A stretch of 64,000 nucleotides of DNA from Paenibacillus sp. E222 (GCF_013401555.1 NZ_CP058552.1:620001-684000); one strand, 5' to 3'; shown: positions 18,158 to 27,874, counted from the stretch's first letter. Numbers and translations: made by a program. Notes: a model not told the origin generated them from the letters alone.

Positions 18158-18205
18158 AAAGGGATGTCCACGTCATGTTGATGACTTGCGGGACATCCCT
18201 TTCTT
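18158..18205. terminator. Bidirectional terminator between the chemoreceptor and nnr genes
   Basis: AAAGGGATGTCC (18158-18169) pairs perfectly with GGACATCCCTTT (18191-18202), with A-run before and T-run after, so it works for both converging genes. Confidence 0.85.
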
Positions 18206-18370
18206 AATGTTATGAATGGTTTATATCATTATGCTGTGTGCAGAGACAAGCAGCATATGAAGGACATGCACTCTCTAACTGCACCTGTCACACGAGCTCA
18301 AAGCGCGGTGTAAATGCAGCTTATGCAGTAACGAATGCACCAAGAGTGCGGCACCAATCATGCTCAAGAT

Positions 18371-20041
18371 TTATAGTGCATCCACGATATCCCCGGCGAG
18401 CAGGGATGCCGGATCACCACGCAGCAGCGCGGCTCTCTCCCCTGCCCGGCCGTGTAGAAACACGCCAAAGGAGGCAGCCTGCTCCGCGCTGAGCCCTTGG
18501 GCGAGCAGACCGGCGATAATGCCGGTCAATACGTCTCCGGCACCTCCGGTTGCCATGCCGGCGTGCCCGGTGGTGTTGATATACGCCTCGCCGGATGGCG
18601 TTGCGATGACCGTTCGTGCTCCCTTGAGCACCAGGGTCACGCCCTGCTCGCGGGCGTACCGTACAGCGTGTCCGATTCGGTCACGCTGCACTTCGGGGGT
18701 CGACATGCCCAGCAGTCGGCCCATCTCCCCCGGGTGCGGCGTCAGGATAGTCGCCGCACTTCGTTTGCCCCAGTCGCGGGGCCCTGTTGGGCCAGCGTCT
18801 GCCAGCATGTTGAGGGCGTCCGCGTCGATGACGAGCGGGCGATCCGAATGTTGCCACAGACGGCGCAGCCAGTCTGTGTCGTCCTTGAAGCGGCCGAGGC
18901 CCGGGCCGGTCGCGAGCACGTCGCGGCTTTCCGCGAGACGCAGCACGGCGTCCGCGGAAGCCGCGTTCCATTCGCCGCTGTCGCCATCTGCGGCGGCAGC
19001 GAGCATGAGCTCGGGCACGGTGCCGATGACATGCGGCAGCAGTGCCGCGGGCAGCGCCCATGTGGCGAGCCCGCAGCCAGCGCGCAGCGCAGCCTTGGCC
19101 GAGAGCAGGCCTGCGCCGCTCATCGGCAGACTTCCTGCGGCCAGCAGCACATGGCCGTAAGTGCCCTTGTGGCCGTCCGGTGCCCGGAGGCGGCCCGTGT
19201 CCACGCGCAGCGCACTGCGCAGCACCTCTTCCGTCAGCAGACGGACCGAGGGGCCATGCTGCGGCGCAAGCCGCGCGGGAATGCCGATGGAGCGCACCAC
19301 GATGCGCCCCGCGGCAGAGGCACCCGGGTACTGCACGAGTCCGCACTTAAGCAGCGCGAGACATACAGTTACCCTGGCCTGAATGCAGGGCTCATATACC
19401 TCCCCGGTGTCGGCATTCAGCCCGCTTGGCACATCGGCGGACACGACCAGCTTGCCGCTGTCGTTCGCCGCTGCGATCAGCGCCGCATATGCTCCGCGCG
19501 GCGCCCCACGCGAGCCGGTGCCCAACAGCGCATCTACGATGCCTGTGCACCGGCTGAAGTCCACGGCTTCGCGCCCGTGGACCAGAGCAGGGATGCCGAG
19601 CTGCGCGGCGGCATCCCGCTGCACTGCGGCTTCGCCCCGCAATGCATCAGGCGCATCGGCGTAGACTAAAGTCACGCCGAGCCCAGCTTCAACCAAATGG
19701 CGCGCCGCAACCAGCCCGTCGCCGCCATTATTACCCTTGCCGATCAGCATGTACCACTGCTGATCGCCGGGCTGCTCCATCACGAGCGCCGGATCGGCGA
19801 TGATGTCGCCACCATGAGCAGGCCGATCACCGGGCCCGGTGTGCGCCCACTTCCCGTTTACATCGTTCCAGCAGGCATTCTGCTCCGAACGATGGTCAAC
19901 ATCGCCTTCCCGGCACAGCCGGATAACCTCCTCGGCGATGGCTCTGCCTGCGTTCTCCATCAGACTGGCAGCAGGAATGCCAAGCGTCTGAATCGTATGC
20001 TCATCCACAGCTCTCATCTGTTCAGCGGTTACGATAAACAA
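18371..20041 (-). CDS. nnr: Bifunctional NAD(P)H-hydrate epimerase / ADP-dependent NAD(P)H-hydrate dehydratase
   Basis: 556 residues. The N-terminal YjeF epimerase domain (about 1-240) has MENAGRAIAEEV and the binding loop GKGNNGGDGLVAARHL. The C-terminal ribokinase-like dehydratase has HKGTYGHVLLAAG, LTPHPGEMGRLLG and GGAGDVLTGIIAGLLAQG. Together they repair hydrated NADH and NADPH. The start is a TTG at 20041 with GGGAGGG 7-8 nt upstream. A ~35-residue polar insertion lies between the first helix and the GKGNNGG loop. The gene is markedly richer in G+C than its neighbours. Confidence 0.92.
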   Translation of the reverse strand: MFIVTAEQMRAVDEHTIQTLGIPAASLMENAGRAIAEEVIRLCREGDVDHRSEQNACWNDVNGKWAHTGPGDRPAHGGDIIADPALVMEQPGDQQWYMLIGKGNNGGDGLVAARHLVEAGLGVTLVYADAPDALRGEAAVQRDAAAQLGIPALVHGREAVDFSRCTGIVDALLGTGSRGAPRGAYAALIAAANDSGKLVVSADVPSGLNADTGEVYEPCIQARVTVCLALLKCGLVQYPGASAAGRIVVRSIGIPARLAPQHGPSVRLLTEEVLRSALRVDTGRLRAPDGHKGTYGHVLLAAGSLPMSGAGLLSAKAALRAGCGLATWALPAALLPHVIGTVPELMLAAAADGDSGEWNAASADAVLRLAESRDVLATGPGLGRFKDDTDWLRRLWQHSDRPLVIDADALNMLADAGPTGPRDWGKRSAATILTPHPGEMGRLLGMSTPEVQRDRIGHAVRYAREQGVTLVLKGARTVIATPSGEAYINTTGHAGMATGGAGDVLTGIIAGLLAQGLSAEQAASFGVFLHGRAGERAALLRGDPASLLAGDIVDAL

Positions 20042-20143
20042 CGTTCATCCCTCCCCGGTGACAACCCTTTTCGAAATATTTCTGCCTAGCAAGCCTTAAC
20101 TATTGAGTTTCCGTTTCATCGATCTGGTTTAAACAAATAACGA

Positions 20144-20776
20144 TTAATAGCCCACCGTAAACCGGGATTGAATAAATTGCGGATCATCCAGTTCATCCAC
20201 CAAAGCGGCTGCAAAATCACCAACGGAAATCGAACTCTCACCCAGATCATCGGTAATCACACGATTCATGCCAACCCGGAACAGGCCTGTCCGTCTTCCT
20301 GTTGTGATCGTAGCGGCAGGACTCATGTAAGTCCAGTGGATATCCGATGCCTCGATCAGGTTATACGCATCAACATGAGCTTTCGCCAATGGTTTAACCT
20401 CCTCAGGGAATCCTGGTGTGTCCATCAGCATTTCTCCAGAATCCGTAAGTAAGCTTCCTGCTCCGCCAACGACAACCAAACGTCCTGCTTTTGCACGGCG
20501 AACACCCTCAATTAATGAACGTGTAACTTCCAGCATCTCTTCCTCCGCACCAAACTTCGGTCCATAGGCACTCACAACAGCTTCCTGTCCGGCTGTAAAA
20601 TCGGCAACCTGGTCCGGGTTAAGCAAATCCCCCTCTACCACACGCAAACGTTCATGCTCCATCTCAACCTTCGAAGGATCACGAACAATCGCCGTTACCT
20701 CATGTCCGCGGTCCATCAACTCCCACAGTATCGTCTTTCCAATCGCTCCGGTTGCTCCAAAAATGGCAACTTTCAT
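20144..20776 (-). CDS. NAD(P)H-binding protein, atypical SDR (NmrA/YwnB-like)
   Basis: 210 residues with the Rossmann signature FGATGAIGKTILWELMDRGHEV at the N-terminus, the second strand AIVRDPSKV, and a GDLLNPD segment. The usual SDR Tyr-x3-Lys is not evident, so it belongs to the atypical/NmrA-like group that binds NAD(P)H and may sense redox state or reduce small molecules. An AAGAGGG ribosome binding site precedes the ATG. Its substrate and role are unknown. Confidence 0.82.
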   Translation of the reverse strand: MKVAIFGATGAIGKTILWELMDRGHEVTAIVRDPSKVEMEHERLRVVEGDLLNPDQVADFTAGQEAVVSAYGPKFGAEEEMLEVTRSLIEGVRRAKAGRLVVVGGAGSLLTDSGEMLMDTPGFPEEVKPLAKAHVDAYNLIEASDIHWTYMSPAATITTGRRTGLFRVGMNRVITDDLGESSISVGDFAAALVDELDDPQFIQSRFTVGY

Positions 20777-20998
20777 ATCAAATCCCTCTTTTCAGTAGAT
20801 ATCATCTTGTCAACTTACCGTTATTTTAATACTTAATCCCATTGTTATATACCTTAAACGGCTCACGCCATCTTAAACCGTCTTCACTCTCTTGTAAACC
20901 ATGAGTCTAGCTCATCTCCCCATTCCCGGGTACATTCGTTATTAAAACAAAGAATCACAACTCCCTTTTCCGTTCGAAAAGACACCCCAACCCATGCC

Positions 20999-21020
20999 AA
21001 AAAAGCCGCAAAGCGGCTTT
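20999..21020 (-). terminator. Terminator of the lanthipeptide operon
   Basis: AAAGCCGC/GCGGCTTT stem, 3-base loop, run of T on the minus strand directly after the last gene of the operon. Confidence 0.85.
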
Positions 21021-21032
21021 GGCAGCTTACCT

Positions 21033-22802
21033 CTATTTTGCCTGTCCCACCTTGGTAAAGGTTAAAAAATCGACTGCTTTCTGGGCCCAGAACCGTTCCG
21101 AATAAATTTCATGCTCTAAGTCTTTAATGATATGAAGTTCCAGTCTGCCTGAGGGTTCGTCCAGAGCCAGCTTGTATTTCAATATTTCCTGATAGATTTG
21201 TTCCGTCTGCTCCACCGGACAAAGTTGATCTGCTTGCCCATGAATAAACAAGATATCACTTCCGCTTAGCGCAGAAGCGTAGGCTACTGGGCTTCGGGTC
21301 CTCAGCGCGGATTCATCCTCAAGAAGTTCACCGATCTCTTTTTGCAAAAAAGATCTGAGCTTTGCCCCTCCTCCTGTATACAGCTTGCCCAAATCCGTAA
21401 AGGGGGCACACGCTACCACAGCACTCCACAGTACTGGGTCTCTGCCCGCAGCCAGCAATGCAAGATAGGCGCCATAACTGACGCCATACAGAGCTACGTC
21501 TGAATAGGAGGATAAGACCTGTTCCCGAATAAACCGGACCACATCTGCGTCCACACCGCCCCAATCGTTCTCATTACGACTCCTGTATCCACCAGTAAAG
21601 CCGGAGCTACCCGGATAGTTGAGCCCGATCACCCGTACACCAGCCTCGGATAACCTCTTCATTACTGGACTATAACTGTCGAACAGACAGTTATGTGGGC
21701 CTCCGTGCAGGTAAATGACGGCCTGTACAGCACCTTTTGGATGGATATCCAGATAGGGAATGATCTCGGACCGATAGGAGGCTTCCCCGTATTCCACCTT
21801 CAGTTCTCCACCGTTGCGACCGTTAGTTATAACTTCCTGCTGCCCTTGAACCCAAGGAATGGCGTTGGTTTGATCTTGAAAACGAAATAGACCTGGTCTC
21901 GGAGCTGTCGCGATAGTCTCGTATTTGCCCACCAGCCCCTGCTTGTCCCTGCTGAGAACAGCCTGTGTCAGCGTCCCTGGATAATCTCGCAGCTGAAATA
22001 CTTCCTTTTTCTCCTGTAATGCATATTGCACATAATGCCATCTGCCACAAGTTATACCTTCACACAGAATTTTCTGTGTATCTAGATCAATCTGTACCCT
22101 TGCCAGTTCAGAGAACGCTTCACACTGTGGGAACAATTCGTGCACAACATCCTCACCCTGTTTCAGCCATCCCGGTTTGAATCCCTGCTCTGAAGGGATG
22201 GATACCGCAATGATATCCCCCTGTTTGTCCATGACTGGATACGGATATGCCGTATACATCCATTCTGCACTTTGAACGACTTTGTCCCTGTATGAATACA
22301 CTCTCCCCTGTCCATCAACATTCAGACCGATTTCCTGTTCAATTCCCGACCAGAAAGCCAATTGCGGATGATTCAGATTAGCTGTAATCCATCTAGCCTC
22401 ATCTCGTTTCGTATCGTAAAGCCCTAATCGAACAGAACCCCCTTTATTTCGGATGGCAAAAAGCAACTGCAACTTTTCGTCTTGCCAAGCCGCCTGTAGA
22501 ACAGCAAAAGGTAATTGCAGCGCACAGGTATGGACAAGCTTCACTTGAGCTTGCATTTCATACAGATGCAGCCGTTTCCCGGCATCTCCTTGAGTGATTA
22601 TCAGAACCTGATTAGGTGCAATAAACTGAATATGCTCCGTCCGATCCATTGAATCTGACGTATGTTCATACAGCCAATGCCTGTCTTTTGTCTGACCTGT
22701 CTCATCAAGTGTGCACCATTCTGTATGACCATTATCATAGGACAACAGCATTCCAGTCCGCTCCCGATTAATGCTCATTCGAGTCAGGAAGGTACGACGC
22801 AA
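21033..22802 (-). CDS. S9-family peptidase of the lanthipeptide operon (candidate leader peptidase)
   Basis: 589 residues: a ~330-residue propeller-like region followed by an alpha/beta-hydrolase domain with the nucleophile motif GVSYGAYL, Asp in HGQADQLCP and His in DLEHEIYS; the oxyanion segment reads YLHGGPHN. The start is a TTG at 22802 with GGAGGG 7 nt upstream, overlapping the preceding gene by 19 bp. Prolyl-oligopeptidase-family FlaP removes leaders in the class III flavipeptin system, so leader removal is the obvious proposal. The precursor here has no proline, so a FlaP-like cut after Pro cannot apply. It is the last gene before the terminator. Confidence 0.8.
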   Translation of the reverse strand: MRRTFLTRMSINRERTGMLLSYDNGHTEWCTLDETGQTKDRHWLYEHTSDSMDRTEHIQFIAPNQVLIITQGDAGKRLHLYEMQAQVKLVHTCALQLPFAVLQAAWQDEKLQLLFAIRNKGGSVRLGLYDTKRDEARWITANLNHPQLAFWSGIEQEIGLNVDGQGRVYSYRDKVVQSAEWMYTAYPYPVMDKQGDIIAVSIPSEQGFKPGWLKQGEDVVHELFPQCEAFSELARVQIDLDTQKILCEGITCGRWHYVQYALQEKKEVFQLRDYPGTLTQAVLSRDKQGLVGKYETIATAPRPGLFRFQDQTNAIPWVQGQQEVITNGRNGGELKVEYGEASYRSEIIPYLDIHPKGAVQAVIYLHGGPHNCLFDSYSPVMKRLSEAGVRVIGLNYPGSSGFTGGYRSRNENDWGGVDADVVRFIREQVLSSYSDVALYGVSYGAYLALLAAGRDPVLWSAVVACAPFTDLGKLYTGGGAKLRSFLQKEIGELLEDESALRTRSPVAYASALSGSDILFIHGQADQLCPVEQTEQIYQEILKYKLALDEPSGRLELHIIKDLEHEIYSERFWAQKAVDFLTFTKVGQAK

Positions 22803-24244
22803 CTGGATTCCCTCCTCTCATTCCAGAGCTTCAGTTGCTCCCACTCCTCCAACTGGCTACGTAATCTGTTGATGTATTGATCCAGGACAGAAGTTTCAGG
22901 TGAGACATCTGTTTCAAGCTCTCTTATGGCCTGCTGGATCTTCTCAATTTGTGGCAGATTGGCAGCAGGAAGGGACATCATTAATAGGTGATAAACCTCG
23001 GTAGCCAGGTCGGTTGACCCTCGGCGTACTTGTTCTCCAGCAATCTCCACCGCACGACGGAGCCGCTTGGCATTGACGGAGGCAGTCTTTAATCGAAGCA
23101 ACCGAATCAGCAGTTGGTACTCCTTCTCTTCTTCACCACACTGCCGATGTATTTCCATTCTTAAATCGAGTATGGGACTGAGCCAATCGACATACTGCTC
23201 AGTGCACAGTTTCTCCGCTGCCAGCAGAGTTGTATGAGCCTCAGCCCATTGGCCTGATCTAAGCTGCAACCCTGCAATATTTAACGCAGTCTGAATCTGA
23301 AAAGTACGCTGCTCAGGACCATCAGGAAGCAACTGAATACGCCGACTGGCCTGCCGTTCCAGCTCAATTGCACGATCAGCATTGCCTTCCTGCAGTTCAA
23401 TCAATGCTTCACCATTATCCAGCGCACAGCATTTCCCAACCCGGAAAGACTCGGTTAATTCCTTATGTGAGAGCAGCTTTCGAGCTTCTGAATAACAGTA
23501 TCGTGCTCCCGAATAATCCCTGCCTTTTTTGGTTAGCAGCTGTGCCAATTCGAACCATAAAACCGCTTGCTGAGCCGCTGACAAACGTTGAAATAATGTA
23601 TTCTGTTTAAAAAAATGCAAACAAGCCTTATACCGGACCGGATCATCCGACTTGGACAACAAAATCCAGGCCATCCTGTTGTAGAGCGCCAATGTTTTCT
23701 CTTGTCCGCCTTTTTTTCTCGCCATGGCAAGATGTTTATCCAATGAACTTCGGGTATGGTCCGGTGTTTCTCTGACAAGCGAAATTGGAAGCCAGTGCAT
23801 CTCACCGCGTGTCGGCATTTTGGAAGGATATCGGTGGAAAAATACCAGTACACTGACCCCTCTTAGTTTCTGACGATACAGAAGATGGTGGATAGCCCCG
23901 AGATCAGATGCATGTAAATGGGACGCTACCTCCACCAATACCCATTTCCTATGACCCGGAGCCCAGCCCGCTGTTTTGAATCTTAATAAGGCGTTTTTGC
24001 AGGCCACAAGATCGCCGGAAGGCTGAATTGCATTTAGCTGATAGATGATGGGAAGAGAATAATACGGATGATCCACCGATATTACAATAGCCTGATCCTG
24101 CCAGTGAGTGTGCAGCTTTTGGACCTCATGCTTCACTGCGTCCGGCTCCCCTTGAGCGACAAACAGCCCAGGCTCATGACTCGAACGAAGCCAATTGCTT
24201 CGCAGATCACGATATTGCGTACTCTCAAGTAATACAGGGATCAT
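22784..24244 (-). CDS. TPR-like helical repeat protein of unknown function in the lanthipeptide operon
   Basis: 486 residues. The first ~170 residues look like an alpha/beta domain (AIVISVDHPYYSLP, WVLVEVASHLHASDLGAI, GVSVLVFFHRYP) reminiscent of a STAND-type ATPase, but no P-loop is present. The rest is helical with TPR-like repeats (YSGARYCYSEARKLL, SGQWAEAHTTLLAAEKL). I take the ATG at 24244, which overlaps the GNAT stop as ATGA; a TTG two codons earlier is possible. No enzyme motif is seen. Its overlap with both neighbours ties it to the pathway, perhaps as scaffold or regulator. Confidence 0.6.
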   Translation of the reverse strand: MIPVLLESTQYRDLRSNWLRSSHEPGLFVAQGEPDAVKHEVQKLHTHWQDQAIVISVDHPYYSLPIIYQLNAIQPSGDLVACKNALLRFKTAGWAPGHRKWVLVEVASHLHASDLGAIHHLLYRQKLRGVSVLVFFHRYPSKMPTRGEMHWLPISLVRETPDHTRSSLDKHLAMARKKGGQEKTLALYNRMAWILLSKSDDPVRYKACLHFFKQNTLFQRLSAAQQAVLWFELAQLLTKKGRDYSGARYCYSEARKLLSHKELTESFRVGKCCALDNGEALIELQEGNADRAIELERQASRRIQLLPDGPEQRTFQIQTALNIAGLQLRSGQWAEAHTTLLAAEKLCTEQYVDWLSPILDLRMEIHRQCGEEEKEYQLLIRLLRLKTASVNAKRLRRAVEIAGEQVRRGSTDLATEVYHLLMMSLPAANLPQIEKIQQAIRELETDVSPETSVLDQYINRLRSQLEEWEQLKLWNERRESSCVVPS

Positions 24245-25041
24245 GAGCAATCACGCTCTTTCGTAATCCGGCATACCTGTGCAGGCTCGGGAATCTGCTG
24301 CAAATTCAGTGAAGCCATTAATCGATAACTGCCGATATTGTTCGCATCGAGCGAAGCTTTTACCGTTTCATATTGTTCTGTTATACATCGTTGAAGACCG
24401 TAAGCAGCAAGCCAGCGCGCCCAGCCCTTACGTTTCACATTAGGTACTGTGCATATATGAGCAATCAATACAGATCCGAACTCATCACTGAGTAAGCAAG
24501 CTCCCATCTGTTGCCCCTCTAATTCAACCAATCCGGACCCCTTCAGCAAAGTTCCATATGCTCCTCTATAGATATCTTTGACTGCCTGACGTGCAGCTTC
24601 CAAGCCGGGACAGGAGGGATCGCTTTCCAAAAGAATCTGCGCTACCCCCTCCGCCTGTCCCAGTGTAGAAATCCATGTTGCAGCATCATCAGGAATATCA
24701 GAAGCCGGGATATCCTTCAACTTACCGATAAATCGATGCCTATGCGCAAGAACATCCACCCGTAATCCAAGTTTTTCCCATGGAAATGAGACAGGAAACG
24801 TTGCATATAGAGCATCCCATTCGAGTGACTCAAGTATGGGTTGAATCCGATCCTTCCAATACGTCATGGAACCTGCATCACTCCATAAATCGAGTGTATA
24901 CTGCCTTTGTCCGTGATCAATGATCATTAATGAAGATCCGGTTTCGCAGTAATCTGGGGCTGCTGCATAATAACGATGCCCGTACTCGCCCTGTTCATGC
25001 CGAAATTGAGGAAGAACATCAGATATAGCTGTTAATATCAT
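24241..25041 (-). CDS. GNAT-family acyltransferase in the lanthipeptide operon
   Basis: 266 residues. The C-terminal half has the acetyl-CoA-binding motif of the GNAT fold (IAHICTVPNVKRKGWARWLA, with the RKGWAR loop for the pyrophosphate) followed by ASLDANNIGSYRLMASL. The N-terminal ~120 residues are a less conserved extension, possibly a second degenerate GNAT lobe. An AGGAGG ribosome binding site lies 9 nt before the ATG, which is inside the last 23 bases of the synthetase gene, so translation is coupled. In other RiPP systems GNATs acylate the peptide N-terminus; that is a proposal here. Confidence 0.75.
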   Translation of the reverse strand: MILTAISDVLPQFRHEQGEYGHRYYAAAPDYCETGSSLMIIDHGQRQYTLDLWSDAGSMTYWKDRIQPILESLEWDALYATFPVSFPWEKLGLRVDVLAHRHRFIGKLKDIPASDIPDDAATWISTLGQAEGVAQILLESDPSCPGLEAARQAVKDIYRGAYGTLLKGSGLVELEGQQMGACLLSDEFGSVLIAHICTVPNVKRKGWARWLAAYGLQRCITEQYETVKASLDANNIGSYRLMASLNLQQIPEPAQVCRITKERDCS

Positions 25042-27760
25042 AATTCATCGCCTCCTTGACAGGGTTAAAACCTGAATATACCAACGGTTCTGCACACACT
25101 GAAGGGTAATAAAGACGAAGCAGAAAGGAGTATACGCCCATATATCCTGTCATATAATCCGGTGAGAATGATTCCATATCTTCCAGTGGCCACATCCACA
25201 TGTCGTGCTCGTCACTTCTCATCGCCAACAGCGTCTGTGCATATTGTTCCAGTCTGGCCGCATACCGGCCAGGATGACAACGCTCCGCCAAAAGCAGCAG
25301 ATCACCGTTGCCAGCTAACCCATGACATTGCCCGAAGGAAGCAAAGATCGTGGTCTGTTCCACCGCATCTGCAGCTTCTCTGCCAAGCCTCGCAGACACC
25401 GGATCACCCAACACATCAGCAGCTGCCAGAAGAAAACGCCCGATGCCAGCCGAACCATTACACCAGTGTACCCAGAGCGTATCCGGTTTTTCAGATGTTG
25501 CAGGCCACATCTTCTGGCCATTCTGACCGGTATGACTGGTACGATCCAATGTATAGACAATTCGTTTCACTGCTGATAAATAGACTTCCTTATTGGTTTG
25601 ATCTGCAATTGCGAGTAGAAAATAACCAATCCCCGCGATGCCGTGAGAAAATCCCAGGGAATAATGCCCACCATTTTTCTTACTTGGCTGCTCTTTCACT
25701 TTCCACATACTCAGTCCATCCTCGTTCCGTTCTTCCTGATTCAATATATAAGCAGCCAATAACTCAGCTCGTTCAAGTAGTTCCGCGCGGCCCCCAATGC
25801 GATAAATCTCCAATAACATTAATCCCAGACCTGCAGCTCCATGACTGATATTGGTTTGGGTCGGTCCATTCTGAGTTAGCTGTAATGCCAGATTCTCCGC
25901 CAGATCAAGCAATGAAGAATCATTTAACGCCTCTGCAGTCTCAGCCAATCTCCACGGAACTGCCCCATACCCAAAGTATAATCCGGTCGGTGTCTCGTCC
26001 GGAATGTATGGGTGATGAACCAAAATCCATTCCATAACTTCTCGGGCATACTGATGATACTGAATAAGTTGTGTAATATGACCAAGCTGGTTAAAGCCGT
26101 AGACCATGCCTGTCCATCCAAAGTTAAAATTTGCCGGATGAAACATCCGGCTCATGCTGTTTTCCGGATAAAGTTCTTGCCTATTATCAAAATCAAGCGA
26201 TGTATAAAGCCAATCGGCCATCCTTTGTGCCTGACGCAATACCTCGGCTCCAGTTAGTTCGTTGTTCAATGGCAGAGATGATCCTTGCCATTCATTCATC
26301 GGCTCTTTTGAAATTGCATCCAAATCGTTGCGAATATCTGCCAACTGCTCATAAACACCAGTCATGATCCGTACAGAAAGATTACCCAGGGAACGCAGTT
26401 CTTCCATATTAACCAGACCTTTCAACAAAGCCTGACCACATTTGAGGTAGTCCGTCTGATATTTGAAATAGGGGTCCACAGATGATGCCATATAATAGAA
26501 AACAGCCCCGAGTGAATAGATATCATCCTGGAAGCTTGATCTCTGACTGTGTTCCCGTCCACGAGACACATATCCAGGCGTATGCCCAGTCAATGGCTTG
26601 GTCTCCCTCTCGTCATTTCGTAAGTAAGCCAATTCGAGGTCAATTAGACGTACATTACCATCCGGCATTACGACAATATTGTTAGGTGTTAAATCATTAA
26701 TAATGACTCCCTTACGATGACAGGTCTCAACCATATCCAGAATATCCTGGCAGATCCGAGCCATCTCCGTCCATGTATAATCTGCAGCAACATGTCTGCG
26801 ATGAATATACTCGCGCAAGCTGATGCTATCAAAATACTCCAGAATCAGATACCGATTTTTCTCATAATTAAACAAATCAAGTGGCTGGGGTGTATAGCCC
26901 GTTTCCTTCAATAATTCAAGTACATGATATTCATTTTCTACATAGTCGTGGGCAGAGCGTCCTGCTCTATCGACACGCATGCGATGGACCGCTTCTTTCA
27001 TAACGGCTTGTGCATGCTGCGTACAGGAAATAAGAAATACGCCTCCCTTGCCAGACTTCTTGAGCACACGCTTCACACGAATATTTCGTATTCCAAACTC
27101 ATTGTTATTAGGACTGGATACGTTGGAAGAAGAAATATCCTTCTTGGTGGCCTGGATGTGAAGTAGTTCCTCCGGCTCGTTGACCCATTCCGGCTTATAC
27201 CTGCCAGGTACACGGCGATCCTCCTCCAGATTTCCCTCAATATTCTGGATCGCATGCACTTTTGCTGCCGAATATCGGTCATAATAGAATCGGTCTGTGA
27301 ACGCACCATAACGATAAAATACGCATGCGCTCCCGCGGTATGACCGATCTGTAGGAATAGCCGGGCCATCGAACCCGATGGTGCATACATGCATATCCTC
27401 AAGCAGGTGCAGAAACTGTTTCTCGTTTGCTGCATAGATCGTGACACATTTACCCGTTTGAGGCAGGGGGATCGATCCGTTAGAAGTTTCAATCAATTTC
27501 AATCCACTGTTCACAACCTTCCACTGTACACCGTGCTCCGTCAAAACAGGTGTAATGCGGCGTAACAGTTCAGCTCCTTCTCCAGGAACCACAGATAGAT
27601 GTATTTTCCAGCCTTGTGAAGGAAGTTTCAAATCCTCTGGTCTAAAACAAATCCAATGGCCGTCATTCGACCATTGGATGGATTGGGGAAGTTCCCTGAT
27701 TATATGTTCCAAAGCGTTCTCAAAGGCGTCCTTCTTAACGGATACATTTGCGAATTTCAA
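25019..27760 (-). CDS. LanL-like (class IV/III) lanthipeptide synthetase: lyase, kinase and cyclase
   Basis: 913 residues. The N-terminal phosphoSer/Thr lyase region (about 1-220) has the GWKIHLS and YRGSACVFYRYGAF motifs. The kinase (about 230-480) has K255 (AVMKEA), D356 and N361 (INDLTPNNIVV) and D374 in DLE in place of DFG. The LanC-like cyclase (about 535-890) has H706 (FSHGIAG), C767 (WCNGSAG) and C812-H813 (QCHGLAG), i.e. all three zinc ligands, which class III LanKC enzymes lack and class IV LanL enzymes keep. It dehydrates Ser/Thr and forms (methyl)lanthionine in the upstream peptide. The start is TTG with AGGAGTG upstream. C-terminal ~20 residues extend past the cyclase. Confidence 0.92.
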   Translation of the reverse strand: MKFANVSVKKDAFENALEHIIRELPQSIQWSNDGHWICFRPEDLKLPSQGWKIHLSVVPGEGAELLRRITPVLTEHGVQWKVVNSGLKLIETSNGSIPLPQTGKCVTIYAANEKQFLHLLEDMHVCTIGFDGPAIPTDRSYRGSACVFYRYGAFTDRFYYDRYSAAKVHAIQNIEGNLEEDRRVPGRYKPEWVNEPEELLHIQATKKDISSSNVSSPNNNEFGIRNIRVKRVLKKSGKGGVFLISCTQHAQAVMKEAVHRMRVDRAGRSAHDYVENEYHVLELLKETGYTPQPLDLFNYEKNRYLILEYFDSISLREYIHRRHVAADYTWTEMARICQDILDMVETCHRKGVIINDLTPNNIVVMPDGNVRLIDLELAYLRNDERETKPLTGHTPGYVSRGREHSQRSSFQDDIYSLGAVFYYMASSVDPYFKYQTDYLKCGQALLKGLVNMEELRSLGNLSVRIMTGVYEQLADIRNDLDAISKEPMNEWQGSSLPLNNELTGAEVLRQAQRMADWLYTSLDFDNRQELYPENSMSRMFHPANFNFGWTGMVYGFNQLGHITQLIQYHQYAREVMEWILVHHPYIPDETPTGLYFGYGAVPWRLAETAEALNDSSLLDLAENLALQLTQNGPTQTNISHGAAGLGLMLLEIYRIGGRAELLERAELLAAYILNQEERNEDGLSMWKVKEQPSKKNGGHYSLGFSHGIAGIGYFLLAIADQTNKEVYLSAVKRIVYTLDRTSHTGQNGQKMWPATSEKPDTLWVHWCNGSAGIGRFLLAAADVLGDPVSARLGREAADAVEQTTIFASFGQCHGLAGNGDLLLLAERCHPGRYAARLEQYAQTLLAMRSDEHDMWMWPLEDMESFSPDYMTGYMGVYSFLLRLYYPSVCAEPLVYSGFNPVKEAMNYDINSYI

Positions 27761-27874
27761 TGAGAATCACTCCTGTTGGTTAAAGTTAGAGGGGGAGGTA
27801 CAATTATTTTAGTAATGCGAAAATCAAAGACTTATCCTTAAATTTACTGGATAGAGCGTTTAATGAAGATGTTC

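Noticed and set aside
18497..19669. 390-codon plus-strand frame and other long frames across nnr
   Set aside because: Antisense shadows caused by the high G+C content of nnr; the translations have no recognisable domain.
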